From Agrostemma githago (lineage: Eukaryota > Streptophyta > Magnoliopsida > Caryophyllales > Caryophyllaceae): a stretch of DNA of 64,000 bases. This document shows positions 32,891-45,628 of the stretch, piece by piece. Positions within the stretch are counted from its first letter, which is position 1, and each line of letters begins with the position of its first letter. The stretch lies in NCBI GenBank assembly GCA_958450325.1, contig OY288259.1:56570987-56634986 (forward strand). The letters are read 5' to 3'. Position numbers and translations under genes: made by a program. The notes under the pieces are model-generated. The model was not told where the DNA came from and did no database searches. It was given only the letters and a program-made list of their open reading frames with translations.

Positions 32891-35800
32891 TTGAGTTTTA
32901 TGCCCAGGAACACGTCATCGCCCTTGTGGTTCGATCCGGAGCCGGAAAGGACTTTTAGAGCATTGCGTTTTCGAGGAAATAACTCAACCACCATCATTCC
33001 ACATCCTTCATTATCATCTTCTAACCTTAATCCCATCCTACCATATTCACCTTCTACACCTTCTACATCACATAACCCCACTCCAAACAATCCTTCCATA
33101 CCTTCCACTTCACGAAATTCACCACCACCACCACCACCACCATCACCGAGAACAGCACCACCAATTCCATCCCCTCCAAATTCTCCAAACCCTCCAAATT
33201 CTCCAAATCCACCAAATCCAAATCCACCATCACCACCAATCCAACTAATGGCGACTCTAGGTTCGCACTCTCAACTCACACATGAAGAAACACCTTCTCC
33301 CGTTGATTTCGGAGAGATTCCCGAGAACTATGAATTGAAAGCTTCTTTGACCAACGCGGTCCAACAAGATACATTTCACGGCTTTTCTCAAGAAGATGCT
33401 CAAGAGCACATCGCTTCATTCAAAGAAAAATTAGTAGGAGCCCGTCTCAATGGGTTAACTTCATGCCAATTGCATCGTTTATTATTTCCGAAGACCTTGA
33501 GAGATGAAGCTCGTAGATGGCTTCAAGGCCATCCCGCTAATACCTTCACAACATGGGCTCAACTATCTAATGCCTTCTTGGAGAAATATTTCCCGCCGTC
33601 AAAGACTAACCAATATCGCATGGAGATACAAACCTTTAAACAAGATGAATTTGAAAGCCTAAGCGAGGCTTGGGAAAGATATAGAGACTTGTTGCGCAAA
33701 TGTCCACACCACGGAATACCCGATTGGCTAACTACCCAAACATTTTACAACACCCTTTCATCGAGAACCAAGGAAAACCTCAATTCGGCCGCCGGAGGAG
33801 ACTTCTCTTCTCTCACCGATGAGGCATCTAAGAATCTTATTGAGAAGATGGCAAGGAGTGATTCTAGAATGGGTCAATCGAGGGATTCTAGAAAGAAAGT
33901 TGAAGTGAACTCATCTACGAGTTTTAATGAATTGAAATTCCAAACGGAACTTGAAGAATTGAAAAGGAGAATGGATGCCATGAATTCTAAACCCACTCCT
34001 AGAGGCATGTACCAAATTCAAGGGAGTGTTCCTCCAAGGCAACCATCACCTCCAAAGCTATTAACATGGGAAGTTCAATGTGATCATTGTGGCAATCATG
34101 GCCACGACTCTAACTCTTGCATTCCTAATGAAGAAGTTTATGTTGAAGAGCCAAATGAAGTCCAAGCTATACAAGTATATGGGCAAAGACCTCAATTTGA
34201 TCCTTTTTCTAATACCTACAATGCCGACACAAGATTTCATCCTAATTTCTCTTATGGAAATCAAAATGTTCAAAATCCGATGCCGCGCACCCAAGGGAGT
34301 CAAATAAGGCCATTCAATCAAAGTCAACAAAGGCCCTTTAACCAAGGTACTCCAAAGATGCCCCCATATATGCCTCCTCATCAAAGGAGCAACTTCAATC
34401 AACAAGGTAGCAACTTCCATGTTCCCAACAATTACAACAATTACCAAAATCAACATGGTAATCACTTTAATCATGGATACAATCAAGGGTTCCAAGGAAA
34501 TTCTCATGGTAACCAAGGTTACAGTCACCAACCATTCAATCAACCCTCTCAACTTTATGGCCAATCAAGCAATTCTCAATTTGGTCAAGGAGGCCCCTCA
34601 TGGGAGAACTATAATGATTTGCATAGAACCGTTGGCCAACTATGGAATGAACATCAAGATACTAAGGCAAGGCTAAAAGTTTGGGAATCACAAGAAGCAA
34701 CAAAAGCCTTAGCCGCACTAATTCATCCACCCTATGGTTTGCCCGGTCAACCCCAAAACCCAAGAGATCCTTCACACCAAGCAAATGCCGTAATTTTGAG
34801 AGGTGGCAAAGAACTTGAGGACCCATATAAGAACTTGAACACCAAGACTACCCCATCCAAAGTGAATCAACCAAGTGCACCACAAGAATCATCTCCCTCT
34901 TCTCCCAAACAAAATCGGGGAATACAAGCGGTGTTTGATATCCTCCAAAATGCGGAGAATGAATTAAGAGAACAAAGAAAGAAGAAAGAGCAAATGGAAG
35001 CCGAAGAAGCCAAAAGAAAAGAGGCGGAGCGATTAGCCGAAGAAGAAGAAGAATCTAATGTTCCACCGCCTCCCACTTTTGTTCCTCCATTGCCTTTTCC
35101 CGAGCGAGCTAAGCCACACAAGGAGAATGCTCAATTTAGCCATTTCGTGGATATGTTGAAGAAAGTAGAGGTAGCTTTACCTTTCACCGAGGTAATTTCT
35201 CAAATGCCCCTCTATTCTAAGTTTTTGAAAGATGTCTTGACTAAAAAGAGAACCATAGAGGACAAAGAATGTGTCTCTCTCACGGGTCAATGTAGTGCCA
35301 TTCTTATGAACGAAATGCCAAAGAAACTAGATGATCCCGGTAGCTTTTCCATCCCTTGTCGGGTAGGAAATGTTGTTGTTAATCAAGCTTTATGCTACCT
35401 TGGGGCTAGTGTTAGTTTGTTACCCTATTCTATTGCCAAAAGACTTAGTGTGGGGGAGATGAGACCCACTAGTATGTCGATTCAACTTGCGGATAGGTCC
35501 GTCAAGTACCCACTTGGGATACTTGAGGATGTACCCGTTCAAGTTGGTAAGTTCTTCATCCCTTCCGACTTTGTTGTCATGGATATGCCCGAAGACATTA
35601 TTACCCCCATTATCTTAGGTCGACCTTTTATGGCTACCGGTGGTACTATAGTTGATGTTAAGAATGGAAAGTTGTCATTTAACATAGGGAACGAGTCGGT
35701 AGAGTTTTCCCTTTCTCAAGCTCTTAAACAACCAATGATTGAACAAATGCATTCCATTGAAGTTATTGATAGTTTGGTTGAGTATAGCTTGATAGATGAT

Positions 35801-36241
35801 GATAAGCAAGAAGAGGAACCATTTGACTCTCCACCTCTTGAAGAAGAATGTTTGCATGATGAAAAGGTAGAACCACTACCGGTGGGTAAGAGTATGGTAT
35901 CTTCTCCTCCTAATCTTGAACTTAAACCACTCCCCTCTTCCCTCAAATATGCTTTTCTTGAAGGAACTAATTATCCCGTTATCGTCAATGCTACCCTTGA
36001 TGGACCTCAATTGGAAAAATTTTTAATTGTTTTGAGAAAGCACAAAAAGGCCATCGGGTATAGCATTGCCGACCTCCAAGGCATAAGCCCAAATGTTTGC
36101 ATGCATAGGATCATCCTTGATGATGACCACCGTCCTTCGGTTGAGGGTCAACGTAGGTTGAACCCCACCATGAAAGAGGTTGTCATGAAGGAAGTCCTCA
36201 AGTTGTATGAGGCTAACATTATATACCCAAACCGGAAGTAA
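32891..36241 (+). pseudogene. Element A Gag-protease (and start of RT), 1116 codons
   Basis: This is a long open frame of Athila type. It starts M-P-R-N-T with the family's D-P-E-P-E-R-T-F-R-A-L motif, followed by a proline/serine/asparagine-rich segment (about residues 55-120) and the capsid domain (about 140-300, with W-L-Q-G-H-P and Y-F-P-P-S-K-T). A zinc knuckle C-D-H-C-G-N-H-G-H-D-S-N-S-C follows near 398, then a Q/N-rich stretch, a coiled E/K-rich segment and the retropepsin fold. The protease motif reads C-Y-L-G-A-S-V: the catalytic aspartate is replaced by tyrosine at residue 836 (TAC, 35396-35398). The flaps and G-R-P-F motif are intact. The frame then enters the RT N-terminus and is lost by a frameshift near 36230. 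The gag part may still be translated. Confidence 0.9.
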
Positions 36242-37340
36242 ATGGGTTAGCTCCGTACAAGTTGTGCCGAAAAAAGGAGGAATGACGGTTGTTAAAGGAG
36301 AAAAGGGTGAGTCAATTTCTACTAGGACTATTACCGGTTGGCGCATGTGTATAGACTATCGTAAATTGAACACGGCCACCATAAAAGACCATTTCCCCAT
36401 TCCCTTTATTGATCAAATGCTTGAAAGATTGGGGCATCATTCTTATTTTTGTTTCCTTGATGGTCATTCCGGATTTCTTCAAATTCCTATTCATCCCGAT
36501 GACCAAGAGAAAACCACTTTTACTTGTCCCTATGACACCTATGCTTATAGAAGGATGCCATTTGGATTGTGTAATGCGCCGGGAACGTTTCAAAGATGTA
36601 TGATGGCTATTTTCTTTGATTTTATTGAAAAATCCATGGAAGTTTTTATGGATGATTTTAGTGTCCATGGTACATCTTTTGATTCTTGTCTTGAAAATCT
36701 TGATCAAGTGTTAGCTCGATGTGAAGAGTATAGACTTGTTTTAAATTGGGAAAAGTGTCATTTTATGGTTGAACAAGGTGTTGTCCTAGGTCATATTGTT
36801 TCTAATAGAGGAGTTGAAGTCGATAAGGCGAAAGTCTTCGTGATTGAAAACTTGCCACCACCTACGAATGTCAAAGGGGTGAAGATTTTTCTAGGTCACG
36901 TCGATTTTTATAGACGATTTATTAAAGACTTTTCTAAGATTTCTAAGCCTTTGACTTCTTTGCTTATGAAAGATGCACCTTTTGTTTTCGATGACTTGTG
37001 TCTTGAGGCCTTTTGCAGGATAAAGACCGCTCTCACTACCACACCAATTATCAAAGCTCCCGATTGGAATCTTCCATTTGAGATCATGTGCGATGCATCC
37101 GATTTTGCCGTTGGTGCCGTTCTAGGACAACGGGTTGATAAGAAGCTACATGTGATTTATTATGCAAGCAAGACCTTAGATGAAGCCCAATCGAGGTACA
37201 CCACAACCGAAAAAGAAATGATTGCCGTTGTCTATGCCATGGAGAAATTCCGAAATTATGTTACCGGTTCCAAAGTCATTATTCACACCGATCATGCGGC
37301 GATTCGATACATCATGTCTAAAAAGGAGACAAAGTCCTGA
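36230..37340 (+). pseudogene. Element A reverse transcriptase and RNase H
   Basis: Continues the polyprotein in the next frame after a frameshift near 36230. RT motifs include V-Q-V-V-P-K-K-G-G, C-I-D-Y-R-K-L-N, F-L-D-G-H-S-G-F (motif A aspartate present), M-P-F-G-L-C-N-A-P and F-M-D-D-F (catalytic pair present). RNase H follows with M-C-D-A-S-D-F-A-V-G-A-V-L, T-T-T-E-K-E-M and H-T-D-H-A-A. It ends at a TGA (37338-37340) that sits in the same frame as the integrase; the family usually has arginine here, so CGA to TGA is likely. Confidence 0.9.
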
Positions 37341-38632
37341 CTCTTTCGATGGGTGCTCCTTTTGCAAGAATTTGATATTGAGATTAAAGACAAAGCCGGA
37401 TCGGAGAACTTGGTAGCGGATCATCTAAGTAGACTAACGGTAAGTAAAGAGAGCAATGAAAAAGATGGCATTCCCATCAACAAAGCTATGAGAGATGAGG
37501 CCTTGATGGCCGTTGAAACTATTACACCTTGGTATGCCGATATCGTCAACTTCTTAGTGTCTCATTATATTCCGGACGATTATTCCAAACAAGAGAGGAA
37601 GAAACTACGTTATGAAGCCCGACGCTATTATTGGGACGAGCCTTATTTATTTCGCCAATCTGTAGATAGAATTTACCGACGATGTGTTACGGCCGAAGAA
37701 GGATATAATATAGTGAAGCACCTTCACTCGACATCTTATGGTGGACACTTGGCCAATCAAAATACAATTGCCAAGGTTCTCCAAAGCGGGTTTTGGTGGC
37801 CTTCCATGTTCAAAGACATTCGAGCTTTCATTCTCACATGCGATGCATGCCAACGAAGCGGCAATATAACAAGAAGAAATGAGATGCCCCTTCAACCTAT
37901 CTTGGAGATTGAATTGTTCGATGTTTGGGGCATTGATTTCATGGGTCCGTTCACATCCTCTTTTGGTAACAAGTACATTCTAGTCGCGGTTGATTATGTC
38001 TCAAAATGGATCGAGGCCGTAGCTTCCCACACCAATGACTCCAAGGTTGTAATCAAGCTTTTCAAGAACGTGATTTTCCCGAGATTCGGTATGCCTAGAG
38101 CGATAATTAGTGATGGAGGCTCTCATTTTAGGAAGGATACCTTTGAACACCTTCTTAGGAAGTACGGTATCACCCACAAGATGTCCTTAGCCTACCACCC
38201 TCAATCAAATGGGCAAGCCGAGATGTCTAACCGATAAATCAAGGGAATTTTAGAGAAAGTTGTAAATACACACCGAAAGGATTGGTCATTGAAATTGAAT
38301 GACGCCCTTTGGGCATTGAGGACGGCTTACAAAGCGCCGATCGGAACCACTCCTTATCGTCTTGTGTATGGTAAAGCTTGTCATTTACCGGTGGAGCTAG
38401 AACACAAAGCCAAATGGGCAATCAAAGAGCTAAACTTCGATGAGAGTGTTGTAGGAAATAATCGCCTTCTCCAACTACAAGAATTGGAAGAACTAAGACT
38501 CGAAGCCTACGAAAATTCAAAGATCTACAAGGAAAGAACTCGCCAATGGCACGATTCTCGAATTCTTCGTAAGGACTTCTCCGTTGGTGATAAGGTATTA
38601 CTCTTCAACTCTCGCTTTAAGCTCTTTCCCGG
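37341..38632 (+). pseudogene. Element A integrase, N-terminal and core domains
   Basis: In the same frame as RT. It links through L-V-A-D-H-L-S-R-L to an HHCC zinc domain (H-L-H-S-T-S-Y-G-G-H ... C-D-A-C-Q) and the catalytic core: Asp in W-G-I-D-F-M-G-P, Asp in I-S-D-G-G-S-H-F, and Glu in N-G-Q-A-E-M-S-N-R. A TAA at 38235-38237 follows directly after the core motif. The C-terminal part continues to L-F-P-G where element B is inserted (target CCCGG 38628-38632). Coding resumes at 48220. Confidence 0.9.
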
Positions 38633-40252
38633 TGATGGTAAGGATTTGTCACATCCCTAGCCAACAATAATAAACCGACTATTCCTAGTGGGTAGCTAGG
38701 GCAAGTAGGGTCGATATCCACAGGGACGGTAGAGTAAGGTCTAGACTAGGTCCACTAAAACTAGGCTAAGTCACACGAACAAACACAAAGAAAGCTATAA
38801 AAGGAAACAAATGAGGAGGAGTAAGAACTAGACTAATGATGCTAAACAATGCTAATGATCGGTTTAACTAGAAAACTAAAGTAAACGATGTCTAACTAGA
38901 AGATGACTCAAATATGGAAAGAAGTGGGGTAGGTCGGGTTCATAGAGGTAGAAGGGTAATTGGGGTGATCAAGGGTATGGATGTCTCCTAGTGTCTAGAG
39001 TCGGTCCGGGCTTTCGCAACTTAAACCGATGTCAAGGTGGGTCCGGGCTCTCGCAACTTAGACCCTAATCTGTGCTCTCGCAACTACGATTATTCTCAAC
39101 ATTCCCACATCATAGGCAAACAATGGATTCATGAACACATGCACAAGGAGCATTGGCCACTACTACTCATACAAGCATAACAACAAACACATGGAGTGCT
39201 CACAATGTGACTAGCAACAAAGATTCACCCTTTCCCCTCAATCAACCCTAATTATCCATAATCTACCCCTAATCCCCCTACTAACCCCACAAGAAGACTA
39301 CTCACTCATGATGAAAGGAAGAATAACAATCAAAAGAGAAACTAAGACAAACATCCAAACATCCATAATGACAAATCCAAACAAGAACAATAACAATAAC
39401 ACTAAGAAAAGATTCAAACTTGTATAAATAACAAAGAACAAGGATGAGAAAGGATTATACCAACACTAGATGAAGAAAAGGAACAATCTTGCATTAATGA
39501 GAAACCCAAATACAATCCCAAGGTTGTCAAGCTTGAGACAATCTCCAAGAATCCCTTAATACAAGCACTAATTACAAAGGATTAACTAAAGATTAACTAA
39601 AATTAAGAGAAGATTAAAGCTAATGAGTGAGAATCAATCTAGGGTTTTTGAGGCTTAAACTAGTCTAGGGTATGATAAGTCTTTGTCTTCTTACAAGAGA
39701 AGGGTATATAAAGGGTTTAAGAATGAAAGGAATCGAAAGGAAATGAACACGAGCTGAACTGGGACAATCCCGATCGGGAAAGGAAATCCCGATCGGGAAA
39801 GTGGAGAATCCCGATCGGGATTTTATGTTCCCGATCGAGAACACCCCACAGTAGTCGCTCCTTGCTCTCCTCTTTATTCCCGATCGGGATGAGGCCATAC
39901 CCGATCAGGAATAGTCTTGTAGGCCTCCAATATGAACTTTTCGGTCCCTCCTTGGTTCTCATGGCCTTCTCATCGATTCTCGGGACTCGGGATCGGGTCT
40001 CGGAGGCTCGGGATTGGGTCCCAAGGTCTCGGGGTCGATTCCAAGGCATCGAGTCATCGTTCCTTAGCTTCGTTGGCTCCAAAATGCATATGTATTGAGT
40101 CAGAATCACTCCAACTCTTCATGAACGGTCTCGGGAACCTGAAACGAGCTAAAGGGAACATAAGAAGCCCATAAACCGCTCCAAAGGAGCGGTTCCACAA
40201 GGAAAATGGGACCAAAACACTACAGAATAGGCACTACAAACGACAATTATCA
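38633..40252 (-). repeat. Element B 3' LTR
   Basis: On the minus strand it runs from TGATAATTGTCG to CCTTACCATCA, 1620 bp. A polypurine tract lies immediately upstream in the sense direction (40253-40268). It contains the CCCGATCGGG palindrome cluster and a TATA-like box. Confidence 0.96.
39768..39912. repeat. Palindrome cluster in the LTR of B (TCCCGATCGGGA)
   Basis: Perfect copies of TCCCGATCGGGA lie at 39768-39779, 39787-39798, 39809-39820 (extended to 16 bp at 39807-39822) and 39878-39889. Imperfect copies lie near 39828 and 39899. The cluster is 340-485 bp from the LTR start and about 55 bp upstream of a TATA-like box. The same cluster occurs in the other LTR at +7967. Confidence 0.95.
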
Positions 40253-40268
40253 ACTCCCCCACACTAAA
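40253..40268 (-). other. Element B terminal polypurine tract
   Basis: The minus strand reads TTTAGTGTGGGGGAGT directly before the 3' LTR TG. This is the expected plus-strand primer site. Confidence 0.85.
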
Positions 40269-41992
40269 CCCTTACTCGCCCTCGAGTAAGCACAAACTAA
40301 ATACTAATCTAACCGAGCGGGTATTAGCGCACCCTACGCCCTTTCAACTCACGCGAGTGCACTTAGAGGAGAAGTGCACTCCGCAAGGCAAGTGGGGTCT
40401 TGCGACAAAACTGTGGATGCAACCGGACACAAAACACATAAACAAACAAACACACACAAACACATAATCGGTTGCACCCAAAACAAAAGAAATACCGCTT
40501 CCCTCTAAAAGCGGTGAATGAAACACTGGTTTAGGACTCGAGGTAAGCGACAACGTTCCCAAGCTAGCAATACAAACCAAGGTGGACTAAACCCTAATAG
40601 TATGACGATAAAGCAACAAAAACGTTGGTAACTTACCTAGGTCCTCCTAACTTTCTAAAAACGTACTACGGGACGATCGGCGGAGATGGAAAGTGAAGAA
40701 CCACGGTGTTAGTCGACACTGTAGGTAAGTGAGACCCCGCCCCCTTTAGCGTGAGCCAAGAGGGTCGTCCCGTGTCCAAGACCGCCTAACTAGTCCAAGT
40801 AAAAAGGTGGAAATATGCAAAATGAGGGGAGACCGACTAATGCCGCTATCATCCTTCCTCCGGACTCGGTCCTTTGGTAGGCTCTTCACGGCAAAAGTCG
40901 GAAAAAGGCTTATTTTGAGATGTTGGGATTATTTTTGTGAGACGGGTTTTCTTTTGGCATTTTCTCTTTTCTTTTGCATTTTTGCTTTGTTTTGCCATGC
41001 CGTTTCTTTTTCTTCTTTTCTATTTTCTTTTTTTTGCTTTTGTGCCTTTTCTTTTTCTTCATTCTTTTGTTTCTTTCATTTTTCTTTCTTTTCTTTTCTT
41101 TGCCCTTTTTTTGGCAAGATTTGGCTTTTTGGCATTTCTTGAAAAATAAGAAAGAGAGATTTCAACACTTTGCAATTTTATTGTATGGATATGTGTAAAA
41201 GGTAGAAAAATGGGAGATTTGGGGAGCGTCCTTCCCTTCAAACCCACAAAAAGTGGATAACTTGGACTAATCAAACGATCCTAAACACGGTCACCTAGGG
41301 GACGAAACTCGGTAACCAAGGCCTATTCACACCGTGGGTGGTCATAATGGTCAAAGGTGCAAATCCCGTAGTAAATCCCTAGTAAGAAAGGTGGACTCAA
41401 GGTAAAGGACCAACGAAATCATTGATTTAGGGTCATTCTACTAGGCTAAAGTCCAAGACTCGATTTATACAACTAGGAAGGGAAAGTAGACACTCACACA
41501 CTAGCCTCTAAACCGGGTTTTCGAAAACCGTTTACACACAAGACACAAATACCACAAAACAAAGACTCAACAAGAAAGAAAGAAAGAAGAAGGAAACAAC
41601 AAACAAAACAAAACAACACAAACACATAATCAACATAAACACCACCCCGATTTCCAAACAAGTCTCCAAATCAACCACAACTTTACAAGGCTCCGCCCGA
41701 GCACACAACATCACAATCTCCTCCAAAACTCCGCAAGAGATAAAGAAGAAAAAGGGATAGAGGTTACCGAGATTCTTGCAAGCTCTCCAAAGTTGGCGGC
41801 GATTAGGCAACCTAAAAGAGAAAAGGGAGGCAAAGCACACGCACAAAACAAATATACTACACAAAGACCCAAAAGTAAAACATACAAAAGGAAAAATCTT
41901 TTTGGATTTTGTGAAAATTTTTCAAATTTTTAGGATTTTTTCAAGATTTTTCGATAAAATAAGAAAATAAAACAAGCTACGATAGGATATCG

Positions 41993-42008
41993 CTCCCCCA
42001 CACTTAAA
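41993..42008 (-). other. Element B internal polypurine tract
   Basis: TTTAAGTGTGGGGGAG on the minus strand repeats the terminal tract about 1.7 kb upstream. It is preceded by GAGGACATTG. Element A has the matching arrangement at 51004-51018. Confidence 0.6.
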
Positions 42009-42727
42009 TCGAGCAATGTCCTCATATGCTCAATCGTAGTGTCGGAGAGACAAAAGAAAAAGAAGAGAAACTACGAAAATAAAGCTAAGAATCAAAAATA
42101 AGTTGAAGAAAAGGGTAGAATGTGTCCGGCCGGGGTGTAGTCAAGTCACCGTGGGCCAAGACGAGAAAAAGATATGGATGGGGGAAGAAATAAAAAGAAG
42201 GAAATAAAAGGAAATGGGAGGGGAGGGCTAGGTGTAATCAAGTCACCTAGCCCGGATTCCGCCTAAATCCGTCTAATTCCTAAAAAGCGGTGAAAATCTT
42301 GTAGATTTGGATTTTTCGATGGACTCTCGATGTAATCACGTCGTCGAGAGTCGGGAGCAACCATACTAGGGCCTCGAAGGCCACTAAGACTCCATGACTC
42401 GAGGGAAGGGGGCAAACAAGGAAAGGCAAGCGATGAATAGACGGAAAAGGAAGGATAGTTACCCAAACCGAGCGGCTAGTAACTCACTTGCTCCATCGTT
42501 TCGATGATCATGAGGGCCTTGTTGCTTGTCTCCATAGTTGCCATCTCGCTTCATATTTAAGAGCTCACGGTCGGGGTAGTAATGGTGTAAGGGGTGTGCG
42601 GGTTTCGATGTAAGGTGAGGTGCATGGTCATGTGATAGGAGTAGAGTGGAGTAGGGAGGTTGGGAGGGGGTATTATGGATGGGTGGAATCAAATGCCTAG
42701 GAAAAAGACTCAAAATGGGGAAGAGGA

Positions 42728-42875
42728 CTTTCCCGGTCGGGAAGGGGATTTCCGATCGGGAGCATGTGAATTCCCGATCGGGATTTTGTGTTCCCGATCT
42801 GGATCACCTTCCAGTGAGTCCGAATTCTTGGCATCAACATTCCCGATCGGGATAAGGCTTTCCCGATCGGGATTC
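42728..42875. repeat. Second palindrome cluster in B, after gag-pro
   Basis: TCCCGATCGGGA-type words recur (about 42730-42743, 42750-42761, 42771-42784, 42790-42803, 42840-42852, 42860-42873), some perfect, between the gag-pro 3' end and the env vestige. They use the same word as B's LTR. Confidence 0.88.
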
Positions 42876-43156
42876 TTCATCTTCACCTTCCATGAACCCA
42901 AAAGCTTGATACAAGCTTCAAAAACCGACTTCCTCACTCACAAACCAAGCCTTATCAACAATCCACCCTTTCTAGGGCTCAAATCAACTTCACCTATCAA
43001 GAAAACTCAAGCACACATTAAATTCTCTCCCTCACAACTCTCATCAAAAAGTTTAAACAACAAGAATATCACCAAAATCAAACTAACTAAGAGTAAGAAA
43101 TATACACAAAGCGACGGTTCTTGTGGAACTCCGTCAAACCAAGGTGGTGCAAATCT

Positions 43157-45628
43157 TCATTCTTTTTCATCAACTCTCCAACCGGCTCCATCTCCATCAA
43201 GGGCACGTAAGAACAAGTCGAAGGCCCTAGAGATGTCTTCAATCATGCTCGAAATATAGCCATCCACAAACCAAGGCTCCTCATGGCCTTGCCTAGACGT
43301 TCCCGGGGCATCCCGATCTTCCAAGTTCAATGGCTTGAACTTGTACTTTCGGTCTTTTGGGATATATCCAAATGTCCACCGGTCCTCATGCGGCCCCAAG
43401 GGCGGCTCATCATTCTTTTCCTCGCTTTGCAACTTGTCATCAAGCCCATGATTCGGGCACTCGTCTTCCTCACTATCGGAATCCTCAAGTACATATGAGT
43501 ACTTCTTCAAGCTCTGTCCCGGGTCTCTCCCTCGATCGATGTCTTCCGTGGTATGGATCATTTTACACGTTTCATCACTAGTGGGTGGAGTGTTGCCTTG
43601 GAGGTCGAACACTATCTTTTCCTCGCCCAACTCAAATGTGATCTTACCCCTCTTCACATCGATCATGGCACCGGCGGAGTGTAGAAATGGGCGCCCAAGA
43701 ATAATGGGAGTGCTTGCATCTTCCGGCATATCGAGCACAATGAAGTCGACCGGAATGAAGAATTTCCCTATTCGCACCGGCACATCCTCAAGCATTCCCA
43801 ATGGTCGGTTAATAGACTTGTCGGCCATTCGGAGCGTAATGGATGTGCATTTCAACTCCTTCATCCCGAGTCGGCAACAAATAGTGTAGGGAATGACGCT
43901 CACACTCGCACCCAAGTCACATAATGCATTGTTGATCATAAAATTGCCAATGGTGCAAGGGATTGAGAAACTACCCGGATCTTTCAACTTCGGAAGCGTG
44001 GACCCTTGAATGAGCTCGCTCACCACCCTCGTGAACGCTACCGTCTCTTCCTTGTCGATAGATCTTTTCCTTGCTAGGATTTCCCGCATGAATTTTCCGT
44101 ATGCCGGGATTTGGGTAAGTAACTCGGTGAATGGGACATTGACATCCAACTTCTTCATGATATTAAGGAATTTGTCATATTGAGAGTCCTCCTTACTCTT
44201 CATTTGCCTTGATGGGTAAGGCAATTGCACTTGGTACTTGTTTTGCTCCATGGGGATAGACTTCTCAAACGACACTTTCCCTTTGCCTTTTTCTTTCTCT
44301 TGAGGTGGTGGAGGGTTGTCTTTTTGGGGCTTCTCGACCTCCCTTAAGACTTGTTCCTCAATTGGACGATCTAAGCTTGAGTCTTCTTGACTTGGAGATG
44401 CCAATTTCTTTGTTGGTTCATGCATTGGCTCTTGATCATTAGGGAATGGAGGGGGGTCATAGGATGTACCTCTCCTTGTGGTGATGGCATTTACATGCTC
44501 ATATGACGGTGCTTGGCCTTGAGAAGGTAATTGTCCCTTTTGCTTTGAGGAACTTCCCGATGCAAGTTGAGCTATTTGATTCTCGAGTATCGTCATCCGG
44601 GTATCTCTCATAGCGTTTTCCCCTCGAACATAAGTAAAGAGCTCTTGATGATTTCTTGACATGTCCATTTGATTGTTCTTCACTTCTTGATTGCTCTTTT
44701 GCAAATCCATCATAGTCTTTTGTATGTCAAAATCACGTGGTGGAGATGATGGATTATGCGGAGTATCGGTGAGGGCTAATGGGGTACCGTAATCGTGGAT
44801 AGGAGACCGGCTCCTAGGCTTGCTTTGTTGTTGTTGATTGTGAGTTGCTTGTTGACGGTTTCCTTGGAACCCATGAGAATTTCCTTGATTGTGATTTTGA
44901 AACCCTTGGTTGTGGTTTTGATATCCTTGATTGAAGTTCCCTTGTTGGAACCCTTGCTTATTGTTGAAGTTGCCTTGGTTATTTTGCTTGAAATTGTTGA
45001 AGGGTCTTTGGTTACCCACATAACCTTGGTAACTTTGATCGTTGTCCCTTAAGGGAGGTGGAACATAGGGACGATGTTGTTGTTGATGGTGAAACGCTTG
45101 TTGTTGGGGGACTTGTTGGGAAGCTTGGTATTGATTAGAGAAAGAAGCACCTTGCTTGAACGCTTGAAAGGCGTTCACTTGCTCAATACTCCCTCTACAA
45201 CTCATAGGGTCATGGCCAACGATTCCACAAGTGTCACACATCCCAAAGTAAGGTGTAGAAGGTGCGAACTCCAAAGCATTCACTTCTTGAATCGGTTGAT
45301 GGTGGGATGAACTAGAGCCTTGGACTTGGTTGAGGTGGCTTTGGAGCTTCTTGTCAATAGTCTCCATGTGCGTTTTTAGTTGAGCTCCAAGGTCAATGCT
45401 CAATTGAGTGATAGCATCAACCTCGTGCCTACCTCCCCGATTTGCCTTCCTAGGCCTAGAGTATTGCGAATTATGCACCGCCATCTCTTCGATTCTCGCC
45501 CATGTTTGGTCGTCATCGACCTCGGTAAACCTACCATTGGAGCCCATATTAAGGATGGCTCTTGAGTCTTCATAAAGGCCATTCCAAAATTGTTGCACCA
45601 AGAACCATTGTGAGAGTCCATTGGGCAC
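43157..45628 (-). pseudogene. Element B Gag C-terminal part and protease
   Basis: An 800-codon frame continuing gag after a one-base frame change near 45625. It carries the end of the capsid, a degenerate zinc finger (C-D-T-C-G-I-V-G-H-D-P-M-S-C), a long Q/N-rich stretch, a P/E/K-rich linker, and a retropepsin with the catalytic aspartate intact in C-D-L-G-A-S-V and a G-R-P-F flap motif. It ends with an acidic tail and stops at 43157-43159. No RT follows. It is listed as broken only because of the frame change; otherwise it is clean. Confidence 0.88.

Larger units (their letters stand above)
40269..43156. other. Element B 3' non-coding region
   Basis: About 2.9 kb without pol. It corresponds in places to the 3' non-coding region of element A (shared polypurine-tract words and the sequence around ACTACGGGACGATCGG at 40668). 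It has a T-rich low-complexity tract (40940-41115 on the plus strand). Near 42535 the minus strand has ATGGAGACAAG, like the start of A's env-like frame, followed quickly by stops: an apparent vestige of a deleted env-like gene. Confidence 0.6.

Noticed and set aside
39665..40174. Frames of 77-130 codons in B's LTR, repeated at 47632-48141
   Set aside because: They occur in both LTRs because the LTRs are copies, overlap the palindrome cluster on both strands, and resemble nothing; LTRs are not expected to code here.
40940..41115. Possible membrane protein, phenylalanine-rich frames
   Set aside because: Three overlapping frames all come from a T-rich low-complexity tract in B's non-coding region.
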